Origin: an uncultured Clostridia bacterium
GTDB lineage: Bacteria > Bacillota > Clostridia > Christensenellales > UBA1242
Assembly: GCA_945937975.1 (NCBI GenBank)
Contig: CAMEUD010000001.1
Location: 1-54,498, forward strand
Length of the DNA stretch: 54,498 bases
Reading direction: 5' to 3'
The notes below the pieces were generated by a model that saw nothing but the letters and a program-made list of their open reading frames with translations, was not told the DNA's origin and searched no databases. Shown here in pieces: positions 24,620 through 32,406 of this stretch (position 1 is the stretch's first letter; each line of letters opens with the position of its first letter). The translations under genes were made by a program, and so were the position numbers.

Positions 24620-26268
24620 AATATATTAATTTGTTTTAATTTGTTTACAATCCCTACTTGTGTTGAATTTAGACCATATATATGTTCACCAACACTTATT
24701 GCTCCAGAAATGTTTAATATGCCAGGAATAAATTTAGCGGTTATTTCACCTGGGATACATAATTGCATTAAACCTTTTGAATTATGTATCTCTTTCATTA
24801 TTTTCACTCTATCAATATAACAGTTACCTTTTGAATATATCTCTATATCTGTATTATTACATTTAGAGAAATAAAATTCAATTTCTTGGAAATCAGAATT
24901 ATTTAATTCCATTTCTTGAATCTCTTCGCCGATTTTAACATATATCATATAAGGTTCATCAAAATTATTCTTAATATTTAATATTACCTTTATACCATCA
25001 GTTATATCTATATTAGTAAATTTTATATATCCGTCTTTAAACATTCCATAGCATTCTGAACCTTTATATACACATATGATATTCTTATATTCAGAAACAT
25101 TCTCGTCTGCTGTATAATCAATTTCTATATTTTCAATTAATACATGTTCAGTTGGATAATTTATTTCAATATAGTCAATAATTGGTGTATAGTCTTTGAA
25201 ATTATTATTGTTGTTTACACCATCTTTTACACACATCGCCAACAGATATATACAATAGATGTTGTTATTATCTTCTTTAAATATTACATTTTTTTTAATT
25301 AAATCATCTGTTATACAATATTCTCTATTTCTATACACATAATTATCATTCCAAGCCAAAAAATTATATGAACAGACATCATCTACCATATGTGGAAAAC
25401 ACGTTACTTCAACATGATAATTTTCCAATACATCAACATAATCATTTTCAAAAATTAATTTATGAGTTTCACCTTTATATTTAACTTCATAATATGAATG
25501 TTTGTTTTTTGGATCTATTTTAATGCGATATTTTTTTCGTTCTCTATAAACCGCAACAACAGTAGTATCCTCATATATTTTAAATTCATATCTTCTATCT
25601 GTATTTAATTCAACATTCTCATATGTCAATCCTCGACATTCATCATCAAATGCTAATGTGTTGTTGAACCAACCAACAAATATATGAGTTTCTGTATCAC
25701 CAGCCTCCAATACTACAGTGTCACCGATGTAATATTTACCATATTCACCTTTGATATTTACATCAACATCATTCATTTCTAAATCTTCACCATATAATTC
25801 CAAATTAACTATATATCTTTCTGAACCGAAATTATAGTCATTATTAAATTGAAACATATCTTCTTGTAAAGATTTTATATCATCTGGATAAGAAAATGTC
25901 CCATACGAACATCCAAATACACCACTTAATTCTAATGTTAATCCATCAATATCTCTTAAATCAGCTTCATCTTGTAACGCATTATCACCTATATAAAAGT
26001 CAAAACAAACATCTTGACCTCTCATTATGTTTTTGATACATGGTACATATATAGAATAACCATCATTACAGATATTTGTGGAATTACCACAACTACCCAT
26101 CATAACGACATTTCTGGTATAGGATAAACCATTTGCCATTACGGTTTGTGATGAAAAATTACCATTATTATAATTATATGAACCATTGCCATAACCATAG
26201 CCCATATTAATATTGCCATAACCAATATTGCCATAGCCCATATTATTAAAATAACCAGTATTCGCCAT
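24616..26268 (-). CDS. Gly/Tyr/Asn-rich adhesin-like virion protein
   Basis: 550 residues. The first ~40 residues are GYGN-type low complexity (MGYGNIGYGNINMGYGYGNG). A middle domain (~170-240) resembles the divergent InlB B-repeat: GEYGKYYIGDTVVLEAGDTE, FVGWFNN, then YEFKIYEDTTVVAVYRE; a second diverged copy follows (YDYVDVLENYHVEV..., FLAWND). The C-terminal part is beta-rich. It is the first gene of a minus-strand late operon (promoter word at 26287-26296) and its stop overlaps the next start. A surface or fibre-associated role is inferred from the domain type. No T4 counterpart is recognised. Confidence 0.65.
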   Translation of the reverse strand: MANTGYFNNMGYGNIGYGNINMGYGYGNGSYNYNNGNFSSQTVMANGLSYTRNVVMMGSCGNSTNICNDGYSIYVPCIKNIMRGQDVCFDFYIGDNALQDEADLRDIDGLTLELSGVFGCSYGTFSYPDDIKSLQEDMFQFNNDYNFGSERYIVNLELYGEDLEMNDVDVNIKGEYGKYYIGDTVVLEAGDTETHIFVGWFNNTLAFDDECRGLTYENVELNTDRRYEFKIYEDTTVVAVYRERKKYRIKIDPKNKHSYYEVKYKGETHKLIFENDYVDVLENYHVEVTCFPHMVDDVCSYNFLAWNDNYVYRNREYCITDDLIKKNVIFKEDNNNIYCIYLLAMCVKDGVNNNNNFKDYTPIIDYIEINYPTEHVLIENIEIDYTADENVSEYKNIICVYKGSECYGMFKDGYIKFTNIDITDGIKVILNIKNNFDEPYMIYVKIGEEIQEMELNNSDFQEIEFYFSKCNNTDIEIYSKGNCYIDRVKIMKEIHNSKGLMQLCIPGEITAKFIPGILNISGAISVGEHIYGLNSTQVGIVNKLKQINIL

Positions 26269-26286
26269 TTGTTTATAGTTGTTTTA

Positions 26287-26296
26287 TATATTTATG
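26287..26296 (-). promoter_or_regulatory. Late-type promoter word, minus strand
   Basis: CATAAATATA on the minus strand, 18 nt before the ATG at 26268 and directly after the U-tract of the upstream terminator. Confidence 0.65.
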
Positions 26297-26325
26297 AAAA
26301 AAGGAGAATTACCTTCTCCTTTTTT
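26297..26325 (-). terminator. Terminator of metallopeptidase gene, merged with late promoter
   Basis: Minus-strand GGAGAA / TTCTCC stem with a 5-nt loop. Its T6 tract runs straight into CATAAATATA. Confidence 0.85.
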
Positions 26326-26326
26326 A

Positions 26327-27478
26327 TTATTTAAGTTTCTTAAAATGATTTACTTTCAGAAATTCTTTTATATTTTCCAATTCAAATAATTGGTCTGGAC
26401 CGATATTATAATGAAGAATATCATCTCTCATTTTATTATCCATATCTTTAACCAGATTATATCCTCTGAAATAAGTTGTCATCGGTTCACCAGATCTTAT
26501 TTCACAATCTTTATTTCTTCTTCTTGGTCTAACAATCGTTTTGAAAGCGGTGTAATCAGTCATATTTGGTGCTTGTTTCTTAACCCACTCAAACAAATCA
26601 CAGAAATCCATTTCATACATCAAATAAGAAATACAAGTTTTCAAAGAGATATTAAACAACACATTATCCTTTACTTTTTTCACTTTATTTAATGAATTCC
26701 AAACCGCAAGTCCTTCATCATAAGTTGAACTACTCTGTAATCCATAAGCAAATAACCATAAACCTGTTTCTTTTCCATAAAATCTTCTACCAACATGACC
26801 AGAAATTTCATGGGCAATTAAACCTTGAATATCTTCTTCAGAAAATCTTGATGTTTTATTTATATTTACATCACCCATTTTTACATTCATTCTAGGTAAC
26901 ATACCTGATTTAATGTGAACATCAAAATCAAATCCTAAATCATCAAGAGCATCTTCAATATCATCCTTACATTGTTCAGAATCAATGACTCTATCATTTT
27001 TAAAATCAGGTTTATGATAAGGATTTTTTTTCAAACAATCTAATGCATCTTGATAAAGTTTTTTATCAACTGGATTTTCCGTAACTTTATATTCTCCCTT
27101 TTCCAATTTATCTCTAATTTCAAGAGAATGTATCATAGATTCAATTTTATCAATATAAAATTTAACAATATAACAATCATTTTTTATATCTTCAAATTTA
27201 CCCATTAAAGCTTTAAATTTATCTATCATAGATAAATCAACTTCTGAATTTTCAATTTCAAGTTGTGGATAATATTTCTGACCATTTTCTCTGGCCTTCA
27301 TAAATTTATCAAATTCATCACGAATATTAACACATGTTTGAGCAACATATTTAGTCCTAAACTTTTCTATAAGTTTATGATATTCCTCATCCAGTTTCAA
27401 TAATGTGGATTTAGTTTCATTCGTCATTTTAAAGACACTTTGAGACTCAAATAAAAAATCTGTGAAATTAAGTATCAT
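26327..27478 (-). CDS. HExxH zinc metallopeptidase (DUF1704/MATCAP-like), probable packaged effector
   Basis: 383 residues from the ATG at 27478; an upstream in-frame TTG at 27484 is less likely. The catalytic motif is HEISGH (H223, E224, H228), followed ~25 residues later by YDEGLAVW (E255). This arrangement is that of DUF1704/'QEGLA' tyrosine carboxypeptidases. The glutamate of DEGLA would be the third zinc ligand. Residues 14-135 are helical. The N-terminus MILNFTDFLFESQS fits a capsid-targeting peptide with cleavage after FLFE. A late-type promoter 16 nt upstream and virion-gene neighbours support packaging. The likely role is cleavage of a host protein C-terminus on injection, or head maturation; the substrate is unknown. 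Motif identification is sound; family name and delivery are inferred. Confidence 0.75.
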   Translation of the reverse strand: MILNFTDFLFESQSVFKMTNETKSTLLKLDEEYHKLIEKFRTKYVAQTCVNIRDEFDKFMKARENGQKYYPQLEIENSEVDLSMIDKFKALMGKFEDIKNDCYIVKFYIDKIESMIHSLEIRDKLEKGEYKVTENPVDKKLYQDALDCLKKNPYHKPDFKNDRVIDSEQCKDDIEDALDDLGFDFDVHIKSGMLPRMNVKMGDVNINKTSRFSEEDIQGLIAHEISGHVGRRFYGKETGLWLFAYGLQSSSTYDEGLAVWNSLNKVKKVKDNVLFNISLKTCISYLMYEMDFCDLFEWVKKQAPNMTDYTAFKTIVRPRRRNKDCEIRSGEPMTTYFRGYNLVKDMDNKMRDDILHYNIGPDQLFELENIKEFLKVNHFKKLK

Positions 27479-27494
27479 TATCAAAAATATTTAT

Positions 27495-27504
27495 TATATT
27501 TATG
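27495..27504 (-). promoter_or_regulatory. Late-type promoter word, minus strand
   Basis: CATAAATATA follows a terminator U-tract and lies 16 nt before the ATG at 27478. Confidence 0.65.
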
Positions 27505-27533
27505 AAAAAAGGAGATTATTTATCTCCTTATTT
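27505..27533 (-). terminator. Terminator after phosphoesterase gene
   Basis: Minus-strand GGAGAT / ATCTCC stem with a 5-nt loop and T6 tract merging with CATAAATA. Confidence 0.85.
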
Positions 27534-28205
27534 TTAAATATCTAATGTAATTACTTTATTTACAGGTTCATATTGTTCATCACAAACACTTGCGTTTATA
27601 TAAGTAGTTTCACCCTTTTTTTCAACCTTTCCACCATCACCATGAATATGACCAAAACAATGATATTTAGGTGGATTTTCCATTTCTGTTAATACATTTA
27701 ATAATTCTGTACTACCTAAAGGTTCTTCACCAGTTCTTCCTTTTTTTTCCAAGTGAGATTTATCTAATATATCATATGGTGGACAATGAGTAATTAGAAT
27801 ATCCACACCTTCTGGTATATTCTTATAAATTTTTGTTAATTTTTCAGAATCAGAAACATTAAACGCCCATCCATAAAAATAAGGTTGATAAGGTGTTCCA
27901 TATATACTTATACCATCAACTGTGATTAATTCATCTTTAATATATCTTACACCATTATCATAATATAAATCAAATATGGGTTTTATATATTTTTCTGGTA
28001 ACATTTCACAAGTTCTATCATGATTACCAGCTACAAAAACTTTATAAGTATAATTTTGTTCTTTAAACCATTCAATAAATTTAAATAATTCAAAAATACT
28101 AAATCCAGAAGACATACAATCTCCTGAAAATACTAATATATCACCACCACATAAATTTAAAGTATTTTCTTTAGTATGTGTATCACTAATAAATGTAACT
28201 TTCAT
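27534..28205 (-). CDS. Calcineurin-like metallophosphoesterase
   Basis: 223 residues with all metal-binding blocks of the family: ISDTH (D8, H10), FSGD (D29), AGNHDR (N61, H62), LITHCPP and FGHIHGDGG. It hydrolyses phosphomonoesters or phosphodiesters with two metal ions; sequence order and size resemble the MPPED-type phosphodiesterases. The substrate cannot be read from sequence; cyclic nucleotides or nucleic-acid ends are options. It is driven by an early-type promoter word on the minus strand, divergent from the methyltransferase gene at 28297, so it belongs to the early takeover or nucleotide set, not the virion set. Full length, no missing motif. Confidence 0.88.
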   Translation of the reverse strand: MKVTFISDTHTKENTLNLCGGDILVFSGDCMSSGFSIFELFKFIEWFKEQNYTYKVFVAGNHDRTCEMLPEKYIKPIFDLYYDNGVRYIKDELITVDGISIYGTPYQPYFYGWAFNVSDSEKLTKIYKNIPEGVDILITHCPPYDILDKSHLEKKGRTGEEPLGSTELLNVLTEMENPPKYHCFGHIHGDGGKVEKKGETTYINASVCDEQYEPVNKVITLDI

Positions 28206-28218
28206 ATTTTTTTTATTT

Positions 28219-28231
28219 TAAAAATAACAAA
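28219..28231 (-). promoter_or_regulatory. Early-type promoter word, minus strand
   Basis: TTTGTTATTTTTA on the minus strand, 13 nt before the ATG at 28205. It is divergent with the plus-strand word at 28279. Confidence 0.6.
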
Positions 28232-28278
28232 AATGATTTTTCCTAACATATTATATAATATAACAGTTGTCTCAATTT

Positions 28279-28291
28279 TTTGTTATTTTTA
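28279..28291 (+). promoter_or_regulatory. Early-type promoter word, plus strand
   Basis: TTTGTTATTTTTA. Its last base is the A of the first of three consecutive ATG codons. The third ATG (28297) has the 5-nt spacing seen elsewhere. Confidence 0.6.
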
Positions 28292-28296
28292 TGATG

Positions 28297-29562
28297 ATGA
28301 AAACTTGTAATTACATAGAATTATTTGCTGGTGTGGGTGGATTCCACATCGGTTTAGATAATGCGAATAAGGATTTTTTTAAATGTGTTCTTGCAAATCA
28401 ATGGGAACCAAGTGTAAAAGACCAATTTGCAGCTAATATATATAAACAGAGATTCCCTGATGATTATCTTATTAATGATGATATCTGTAATGTGAAAGGT
28501 GATGATTGGGTTTGTGATATGATGGTTTTTGGTAATTGTTGTCAAGATTATTCTGTCGTAAGATCAAACACGTCATCTAAAGGTATTGAAGGTAAAAAAG
28601 GTGTTTTGTGGTGGGAAATCATACGTTTGATTAAAGAAATGAAAGTCAAACCTAAATATCTGTTACAAGAAAATGTTGATAGGATGTTAATTTCACCATC
28701 GACACAAAGAGGTAGGGATTTTGCTCTTATATTAAAATCTCTTGATGATTTGGGTTATGATGTTGAATGGAGAATTATCAACGCTGCAGAATATGGTTTT
28801 CCACAAAAACGAAAAAGAAGTTTTTTATTTGCTTGGCAAAGAAACTTATTTGATGTGAAAGATTTAAAAGAATGGGTTTTTAAAGATGGAATATTTGCAA
28901 CATCATTCCCAATTAAACAAGATTATGAAATGTCATTGATTAATGAATACCAGCTAATGGTTCCTGAAGATTGGGATTTAGTGGAAATCAGTGATAAATT
29001 TAATAAAGGTAATAAGAAATATAAAACACATAAGGCATTTGAAAATGCTGGTTGTTTAATTAATGGGAAAATTTATACTGTCAAAGTAACTGCGGATTAT
29101 AATGGTCCATATACTAATTTAGGAGATATTCTTGCAACTGGTGATGATAGAAATCTAATAACTGAAGATTTCTATATAAATGAAGCTGATATAGAGAAAT
29201 GGTCATATGTGAAAGGGCACAAGAAAATTGAACGGGTTAAAAAAGATGGTTTCAGATATATCTATAATGAAGGTTCTATGGCTTTTCCAGATTATCTTGA
29301 CAGACCAGCGAGAACACTTATAACAAGTGAAGGTAACACAACACCCAATAGGTTTACACATGTGATTAAAGACCCAATAAATGGAAGATACAGACGCTTA
29401 ATACCTTTGGAGTTGGAACGGATACAAATGTTCCCAGACAATCACACAGAAGGAACAACAGACAAAAAAAGAGCATTCTTGATGGGAAATGCGTTGGTTA
29501 CGGGAATAGTTACAAAAATCGGTGAAGAACTATATAAAAGACTTAAAGATGAAACAAACTAA
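28297..29562 (+). CDS. DNA cytosine-C5 methyltransferase, complete, variant motif IV
   Basis: 421 residues from the ATG at 28297, chosen because the promoter word ends 5 nt before it and overlaps the two earlier ATGs. Motif I is IELFAGVGGFHIGL. Motif IV is FGNCCQDYS, with catalytic Cys at 82 but Cys in place of the usual preceding Pro. Motif VI is QENV (125-127) and motif VIII QKRKR (170-174). The target-recognition region is followed by motifs IX-X: RPARTLITSEG, RRLIPLELERIQMFPDNH and MGNALVTG. It transfers methyl from S-adenosylmethionine to cytosine C5. It heads a run of detached methyltransferase modules and overlaps the next gene by 14 nt. Probable roles are protection from host restriction or marking of phage DNA. 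Confidence 0.9.
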   Translation: MKTCNYIELFAGVGGFHIGLDNANKDFFKCVLANQWEPSVKDQFAANIYKQRFPDDYLINDDICNVKGDDWVCDMMVFGNCCQDYSVVRSNTSSKGIEGKKGVLWWEIIRLIKEMKVKPKYLLQENVDRMLISPSTQRGRDFALILKSLDDLGYDVEWRIINAAEYGFPQKRKRSFLFAWQRNLFDVKDLKEWVFKDGIFATSFPIKQDYEMSLINEYQLMVPEDWDLVEISDKFNKGNKKYKTHKAFENAGCLINGKIYTVKVTADYNGPYTNLGDILATGDDRNLITEDFYINEADIEKWSYVKGHKKIERVKKDGFRYIYNEGSMAFPDYLDRPARTLITSEGNTTPNRFTHVIKDPINGRYRRLIPLELERIQMFPDNHTEGTTDKKRAFLMGNALVTGIVTKIGEELYKRLKDETN

Positions 29563-30082
29563 ATTATCAGATATTATAGAAAAAAATGTTGATGATAAAT
29601 TATATTTGAAGAAAAAAGATTTTGAAAAAAGAAAATATCTTAAAATCTCATTATATAGAAATTGTACAATAAATGGAGATATTGTAACCATTGAAAAAGA
29701 TGATATCAAACCACCACAGATTTTAAAGATAAAAAGAACAGAAGAAGAAAAAAGAAGAAGACGCCAATTCGGAGAAAAAGGACTCAAATTTGGTTCTGGT
29801 AAATTTTTAGATGTCACTAATGATGGATATTCAAATACATTAACGACATTTTCATCTGATAATTATGTTTGGGACAGAAATAATCAAGTAAGAGAATTAA
29901 CTAATTATGAAGCATTCAGATTAATGGATGTTGATGAAGCAGATACATTAAAGTTATTGGAAACAATTCCTAAATCACAATGTAAAAAATTAGCTGGTAA
30001 TTCAATATGTGTGAATGTATTGACGGAATTATTTAGAGAAATGTTTAATAGAAAAGAAAATCCAGAAAAATCATTATTTTAA
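29549..30082 (+). CDS. Detached C5-methyltransferase C-terminal module (TRD + motifs IX-X)
   Basis: 177 residues from the ATG at 29549; an upstream in-frame GTG at 29522 is less likely. It contains no motif I, IV, VI or VIII. The N-terminal ~85 residues are Lys-rich (KRTEEEKRRRRQFGEKGLKFG). Then come a motif-IX-like FLDVTNDGYSNTLTTFSSDN and the C-terminal RELTNYEAFRLMDVDEAD, KKLAGNSICVNVL block that closes the fold of C5 methyltransferases. Alone it cannot bind AdoMet or catalyse. It may pair with the catalytic half at 31226 or modify the specificity of the enzyme at 28297, as in two-subunit enzymes such as M.AquI. It could be a decayed gene, but the frame is clean and expression signals are intact. 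Confidence 0.78.
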   Translation: MKQTKLSDIIEKNVDDKLYLKKKDFEKRKYLKISLYRNCTINGDIVTIEKDDIKPPQILKIKRTEEEKRRRRQFGEKGLKFGSGKFLDVTNDGYSNTLTTFSSDNYVWDRNNQVRELTNYEAFRLMDVDEADTLKLLETIPKSQCKKLAGNSICVNVLTELFREMFNRKENPEKSLF

Positions 30083-30083
30083 T

Positions 30084-30542
30084 ATGAAACAATTAATCGT
30101 AATAGCAGAAAAAGAAGAACTTAAACTTGTCGAACAGTTGGAATTAAAGAATATTCCTGTTTTAATTACTGGTGTTGGTGCTTTAAATGTTATACAAGCA
30201 CTTAACGAACTCCCTAAAGACATCGAGATAATCAATGTTGGTTATGCTGGTAGTAAAAATTTGACACCTGATTTCTATGAAGTTGGAGTTGTGACATTGA
30301 ATCATCCTAATGTTGAATATCCAGAACCTAGATATTTTTGTAAGAGAACAGGGAGATATGCGTCAAAAACATGTTACACTGGTTGTGATTTTGTATTAGA
30401 TACTGAACTTGATGATTGTCTGTTTGATATGGAACTCGCATATATAAAGTCTTTGGGGTTTAAGAATGTTATTTCATACAAATATGTAAGTGATAATCTT
30501 GATTTACAAGAATATAGAAATAAAATTAATGAATCAGAATAA
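30084..30542 (+). CDS. Nucleoside phosphorylase / nucleosidase-like protein (compact)
   Basis: 152 residues, shorter than typical MTA/SAH nucleosidases (~230). Visible family features: LITGVGALNVIQALNEL, INVGYAGSKN (the NxGxAG ribose/base region), a valine-rich VVTLNHPN strand, then DCLFDMELAYI (the M-E ribose-binding helix) and YKYVSDNLD (the catalytic-Asp strand). It would cleave or phosphorolyse N-glycosidic bonds of nucleosides, possibly S-adenosylhomocysteine, the product of the neighbouring methyltransferases; that link is inference. It starts 1 nt after the preceding gene. The shortened C-terminus may reflect loss of the last helix. Confidence 0.72.
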   Translation: MKQLIVIAEKEELKLVEQLELKNIPVLITGVGALNVIQALNELPKDIEIINVGYAGSKNLTPDFYEVGVVTLNHPNVEYPEPRYFCKRTGRYASKTCYTGCDFVLDTELDDCLFDMELAYIKSLGFKNVISYKYVSDNLDLQEYRNKINESE

Positions 30543-30582
30543 TGTTAAAGTTGGACTACATCAACAAGACATAATAATATAT

Positions 30583-30595
30583 TTTGTTATATTTA
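30583..30595 (+). promoter_or_regulatory. Early-type promoter word, leaderless spacing
   Basis: TTTGTTATATTTA ends 4 nt before the ATG at 30600. Confidence 0.65.
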
Positions 30596-30599
30596 AGAT

Positions 30600-30797
30600 A
30601 TGGGTAGTGATATTAATGTAAATAAACGACTACAAGAAACATTCAAAAAACTATACTGTAGTGATAAACACGAAGGTTGTTATATACTTGATTGTTATAA
30701 TAATACAATATATGATAATATATCACCTACTATTACTACAAGATATAATGCGTCATGTAATATGTTTTTAGTAGAAATTTCTGAAAATGAAGAGTGA
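30600..30797 (+). CDS. Detached methyltransferase motif-IX mini-module
   Basis: 65 residues. It aligns with the first ~65 residues of the next gene: MGSDINVNKRLQETFKKLY against MKSDINKNTRLQRTFNKYF, and ILDCYNNTIYDNISPTITTR against ILDCYGCSISKKIHPTIMST. The PTITTRYN...FLVE core is the motif-IX/TRD-end element of C5 methyltransferases. It lacks motif X and all catalytic motifs. A strong promoter word sits 4 nt upstream, and the gene overlaps the next by 11 nt, so it looks expressed. It is either a duplication remnant or a small target-recognition subunit. Confidence 0.6.
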   Translation: MGSDINVNKRLQETFKKLYCSDKHEGCYILDCYNNTIYDNISPTITTRYNASCNMFLVEISENEE

Positions 30798-31194
30798 TAT
30801 TAATAAAAATACAAGATTACAAAGAACATTTAATAAATATTTCAAATTAAATGATACTGATTTGTGCATATTAGATTGTTATGGATGTTCAATAAGTAAA
30901 AAAATACATCCCACGATTATGTCTACATATGCAAATGCAAATAATCATTTTTTAGTAAGACAAATAAATAATAAAATGGCAAAATATTATAAAATCCGAA
31001 AATTCACACCAAAGGAATGTTTTAGATTGATGGGTGTTGAAGATGCAGATATTGATAAGTTACTTAATTCAGATTTATCTGATACACAACTTTATAAAAT
31101 GGCAGGTAACTCTATTGTTACAAATTGTATGACACATATGTTCGATAATTTGTTCATTAATAGACCTAAAAAGAAAGATATTGAATTATGGTAG
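30787..31194 (+). CDS. Detached C5-methyltransferase C-terminal half
   Basis: 135 residues. The N-terminal half duplicates the preceding 65-residue gene. The C-terminal half holds the motif IX-X region: YYKIRKFTPKECFRLMGVED, then YKMAGNSIVTNCMTHMFDNL. It aligns with the end of the complete enzyme at 48045 (YKVREMTGVEEMRLIGVEY, KLAGNSIVVDVM). The catalytic half that should precede it is encoded immediately downstream (31226), so the halves are in permuted order. It probably assembles with that half to form an active heterodimer, in the manner of M.AquI. Lack of any frameshift trace argues against simple decay. Confidence 0.78.
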   Translation: MKSDINKNTRLQRTFNKYFKLNDTDLCILDCYGCSISKKIHPTIMSTYANANNHFLVRQINNKMAKYYKIRKFTPKECFRLMGVEDADIDKLLNSDLSDTQLYKMAGNSIVTNCMTHMFDNLFINRPKKKDIELW

Positions 31195-31225
31195 AATAAA
31201 TGTTAAAGATAATGATATTTTAAAT

Positions 31226-31963
31226 ATGATAAATAAGTATACAAAAGAAAATCCTTTGAAAGTGTTTACAGCATTTTCTGGTTATGATAGTCAATGTTTG
31301 GCATTAAATAGACTTGGTATTGATTATGAATTAGTTGGTTGGAGTGAAATTGATGAGTATGCCATTAAAGCACATAATGTTCTTTTCCCACAATGGAGTG
31401 ACCGAAATTATGGAGACATTAGTGAGATTGATTGGAACCAAGTACCTGATTTTGACCTATTTACCTACTCCAGTCCTTGTACTGATTTTTCACAGGCGGG
31501 ATTACAATTAGGTGGTACTGAAGGTTCAGGAACCCGTTCATCACTATTATGGGAATGTAGAAAAACAATCATTACTAAAAGACCAAAATATCTGTTATTT
31601 GAAAATGTAAAGGCATTAGTATCTTATAAGTTCAAACATTTATTTGAAAAATGGTGTAAAGAACTTGAGTCTTATGGATATGCAAATTTTTATCAAGTTT
31701 TGAATTCTAAAGATTATGGGATACCACAATCAAGAGAAAGAATTTTTCTAATCTCAATTTTAAAAACAGAAGATGAACCAGACCCATATTATGAATTTCC
31801 TAAACCCATTGAATTGGATAAATGTGTTGAAGATGTTTTAGAAGATAATGTAGATGAAAAATATTATATGAGTCAAGATGCCGTAGATAAATATATTAAA
31901 CATTTACAAGAAGATTATCCTAAAGAAGATTGGGTAGTGGAAGATACAGTTAGTTTATGGTAA
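31226..31963 (+). CDS. Catalytic half of a split C5-methyltransferase (motifs I-VIII)
   Basis: 245 residues from the ATG at 31226. This start aligns with that of the paralogue at 48045 (NPLKVFTAFSGYDSQ against RPLRVFTTFSGYDSQ). An upstream in-frame TTG at 31181 overlaps the previous gene. It has motif I FTAFSGYDSQCLAL, motif IV YSSPCTDFSQAG (catalytic C85), motif VI FENVKAL (126-128) and motif VIII QSRER (168-172). It stops after the helix corresponding to 'QDAVDKYIKHL', just where the target-recognition domain should begin. It binds AdoMet and forms the covalent cytosine intermediate but needs a C-terminal module in trans. Candidates are the genes at 30787, 29549, 32076 and 32215. A terminator follows. 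Confidence 0.85.
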   Translation: MINKYTKENPLKVFTAFSGYDSQCLALNRLGIDYELVGWSEIDEYAIKAHNVLFPQWSDRNYGDISEIDWNQVPDFDLFTYSSPCTDFSQAGLQLGGTEGSGTRSSLLWECRKTIITKRPKYLLFENVKALVSYKFKHLFEKWCKELESYGYANFYQVLNSKDYGIPQSRERIFLISILKTEDEPDPYYEFPKPIELDKCVEDVLEDNVDEKYYMSQDAVDKYIKHLQEDYPKEDWVVEDTVSLW

Positions 31964-31990
31964 AAAAGGAGAGGATTAATTCTCTCCTTT
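31962..31990 (+). terminator. Rho-independent terminator
   Basis: AAAAAAGGAGAG and CTCTCCTTTT hairpin with GATTAAT loop, ending the methyltransferase-part operon. Confidence 0.85.
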
Positions 31991-32058
31991 TATTTTTTAA
32001 ATAAATTTCTATAAATAAATTACAATATCTTGATCATATATACATCTATTTTTATATT

Positions 32059-32071
32059 TTTGTTATATTTA
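32059..32071 (+). promoter_or_regulatory. Early-type promoter word, leaderless spacing
   Basis: TTTGTTATATTTA ends 4 nt before the ATG at 32076, supporting the small ORF as a real gene. Confidence 0.65.
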
Positions 32072-32075
32072 TAAT

Positions 32076-32252
32076 ATGAAAAAAAAAGCAATAAATACAA
32101 CAAAAGATGGTCTTTGCAGAACTATAGTAAGTTGGTATGCGAAAGGTGGTCGTACGAATTTTACGAATTGGAAAGGAAATGGACATTTTGCAATGACCGC
32201 AGTTTTGGAAGAATATGAAGACACAGAAAGCAAAAAAGAAAATAATATGTGA
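32076..32252 (+). CDS. 58-residue methyltransferase target-recognition fragment
   Basis: Translates as 58 residues: MKKKAINTTKDGLCRTIVSW, then YAKGGRTNFTNWKGNGHFAM, then TAVLEEYEDTESKKENNM. The core KDGLCRTI...Y.KGG..NF...FA.TAVLE resembles the motif-IX entry of C5 methyltransferase target-recognition domains, where a KDGxCRTIxxxY pattern is followed by an ATGVxE-like strand. No other methyltransferase motif is present. A promoter word with 4-nt spacing precedes it, in what would otherwise be a 510-nt gap. It may be a stand-alone specificity module or a fossil. Confidence 0.55.
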   Translation: MKKKAINTTKDGLCRTIVSWYAKGGRTNFTNWKGNGHFAMTAVLEEYEDTESKKENNM

Positions 32253-32391
32253 ATACCATGGTTATGGGAAAGATGATTCTAGAGAAGGTTCACATTTAAT
32301 TCAACGAACAGACAAGAAAGTATGTTCAACTATAACGACATTAGTAAGTTTTAATAAAGTTATTGTTGAGATTTATGAAGATGACAAATAG
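32215..32391 (+). CDS. Second 58-residue target-recognition-like fragment
   Basis: 58 residues overlapping the previous ORF by 38 nt in another frame: MKTQKAKKKIICEYHGYGKD, then DSREGSHLIQRTDKKVCSTI, then TTLVSFNKVIVEIYEDDK. The segment DKKVCSTITTLVSFNKVIVE parallels NISPTITTRYNASCNMFLVE of the gene at 30600, the motif-IX element of C5 methyltransferases. The substantial overlap with the previous ORF suggests translational coupling. A terminator follows at 32407. The assignment is motif-level only. Confidence 0.5.
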   Translation: MKTQKAKKKIICEYHGYGKDDSREGSHLIQRTDKKVCSTITTLVSFNKVIVEIYEDDK

Positions 32392-32406
32392 TATACTATA
32401 GTTAAA

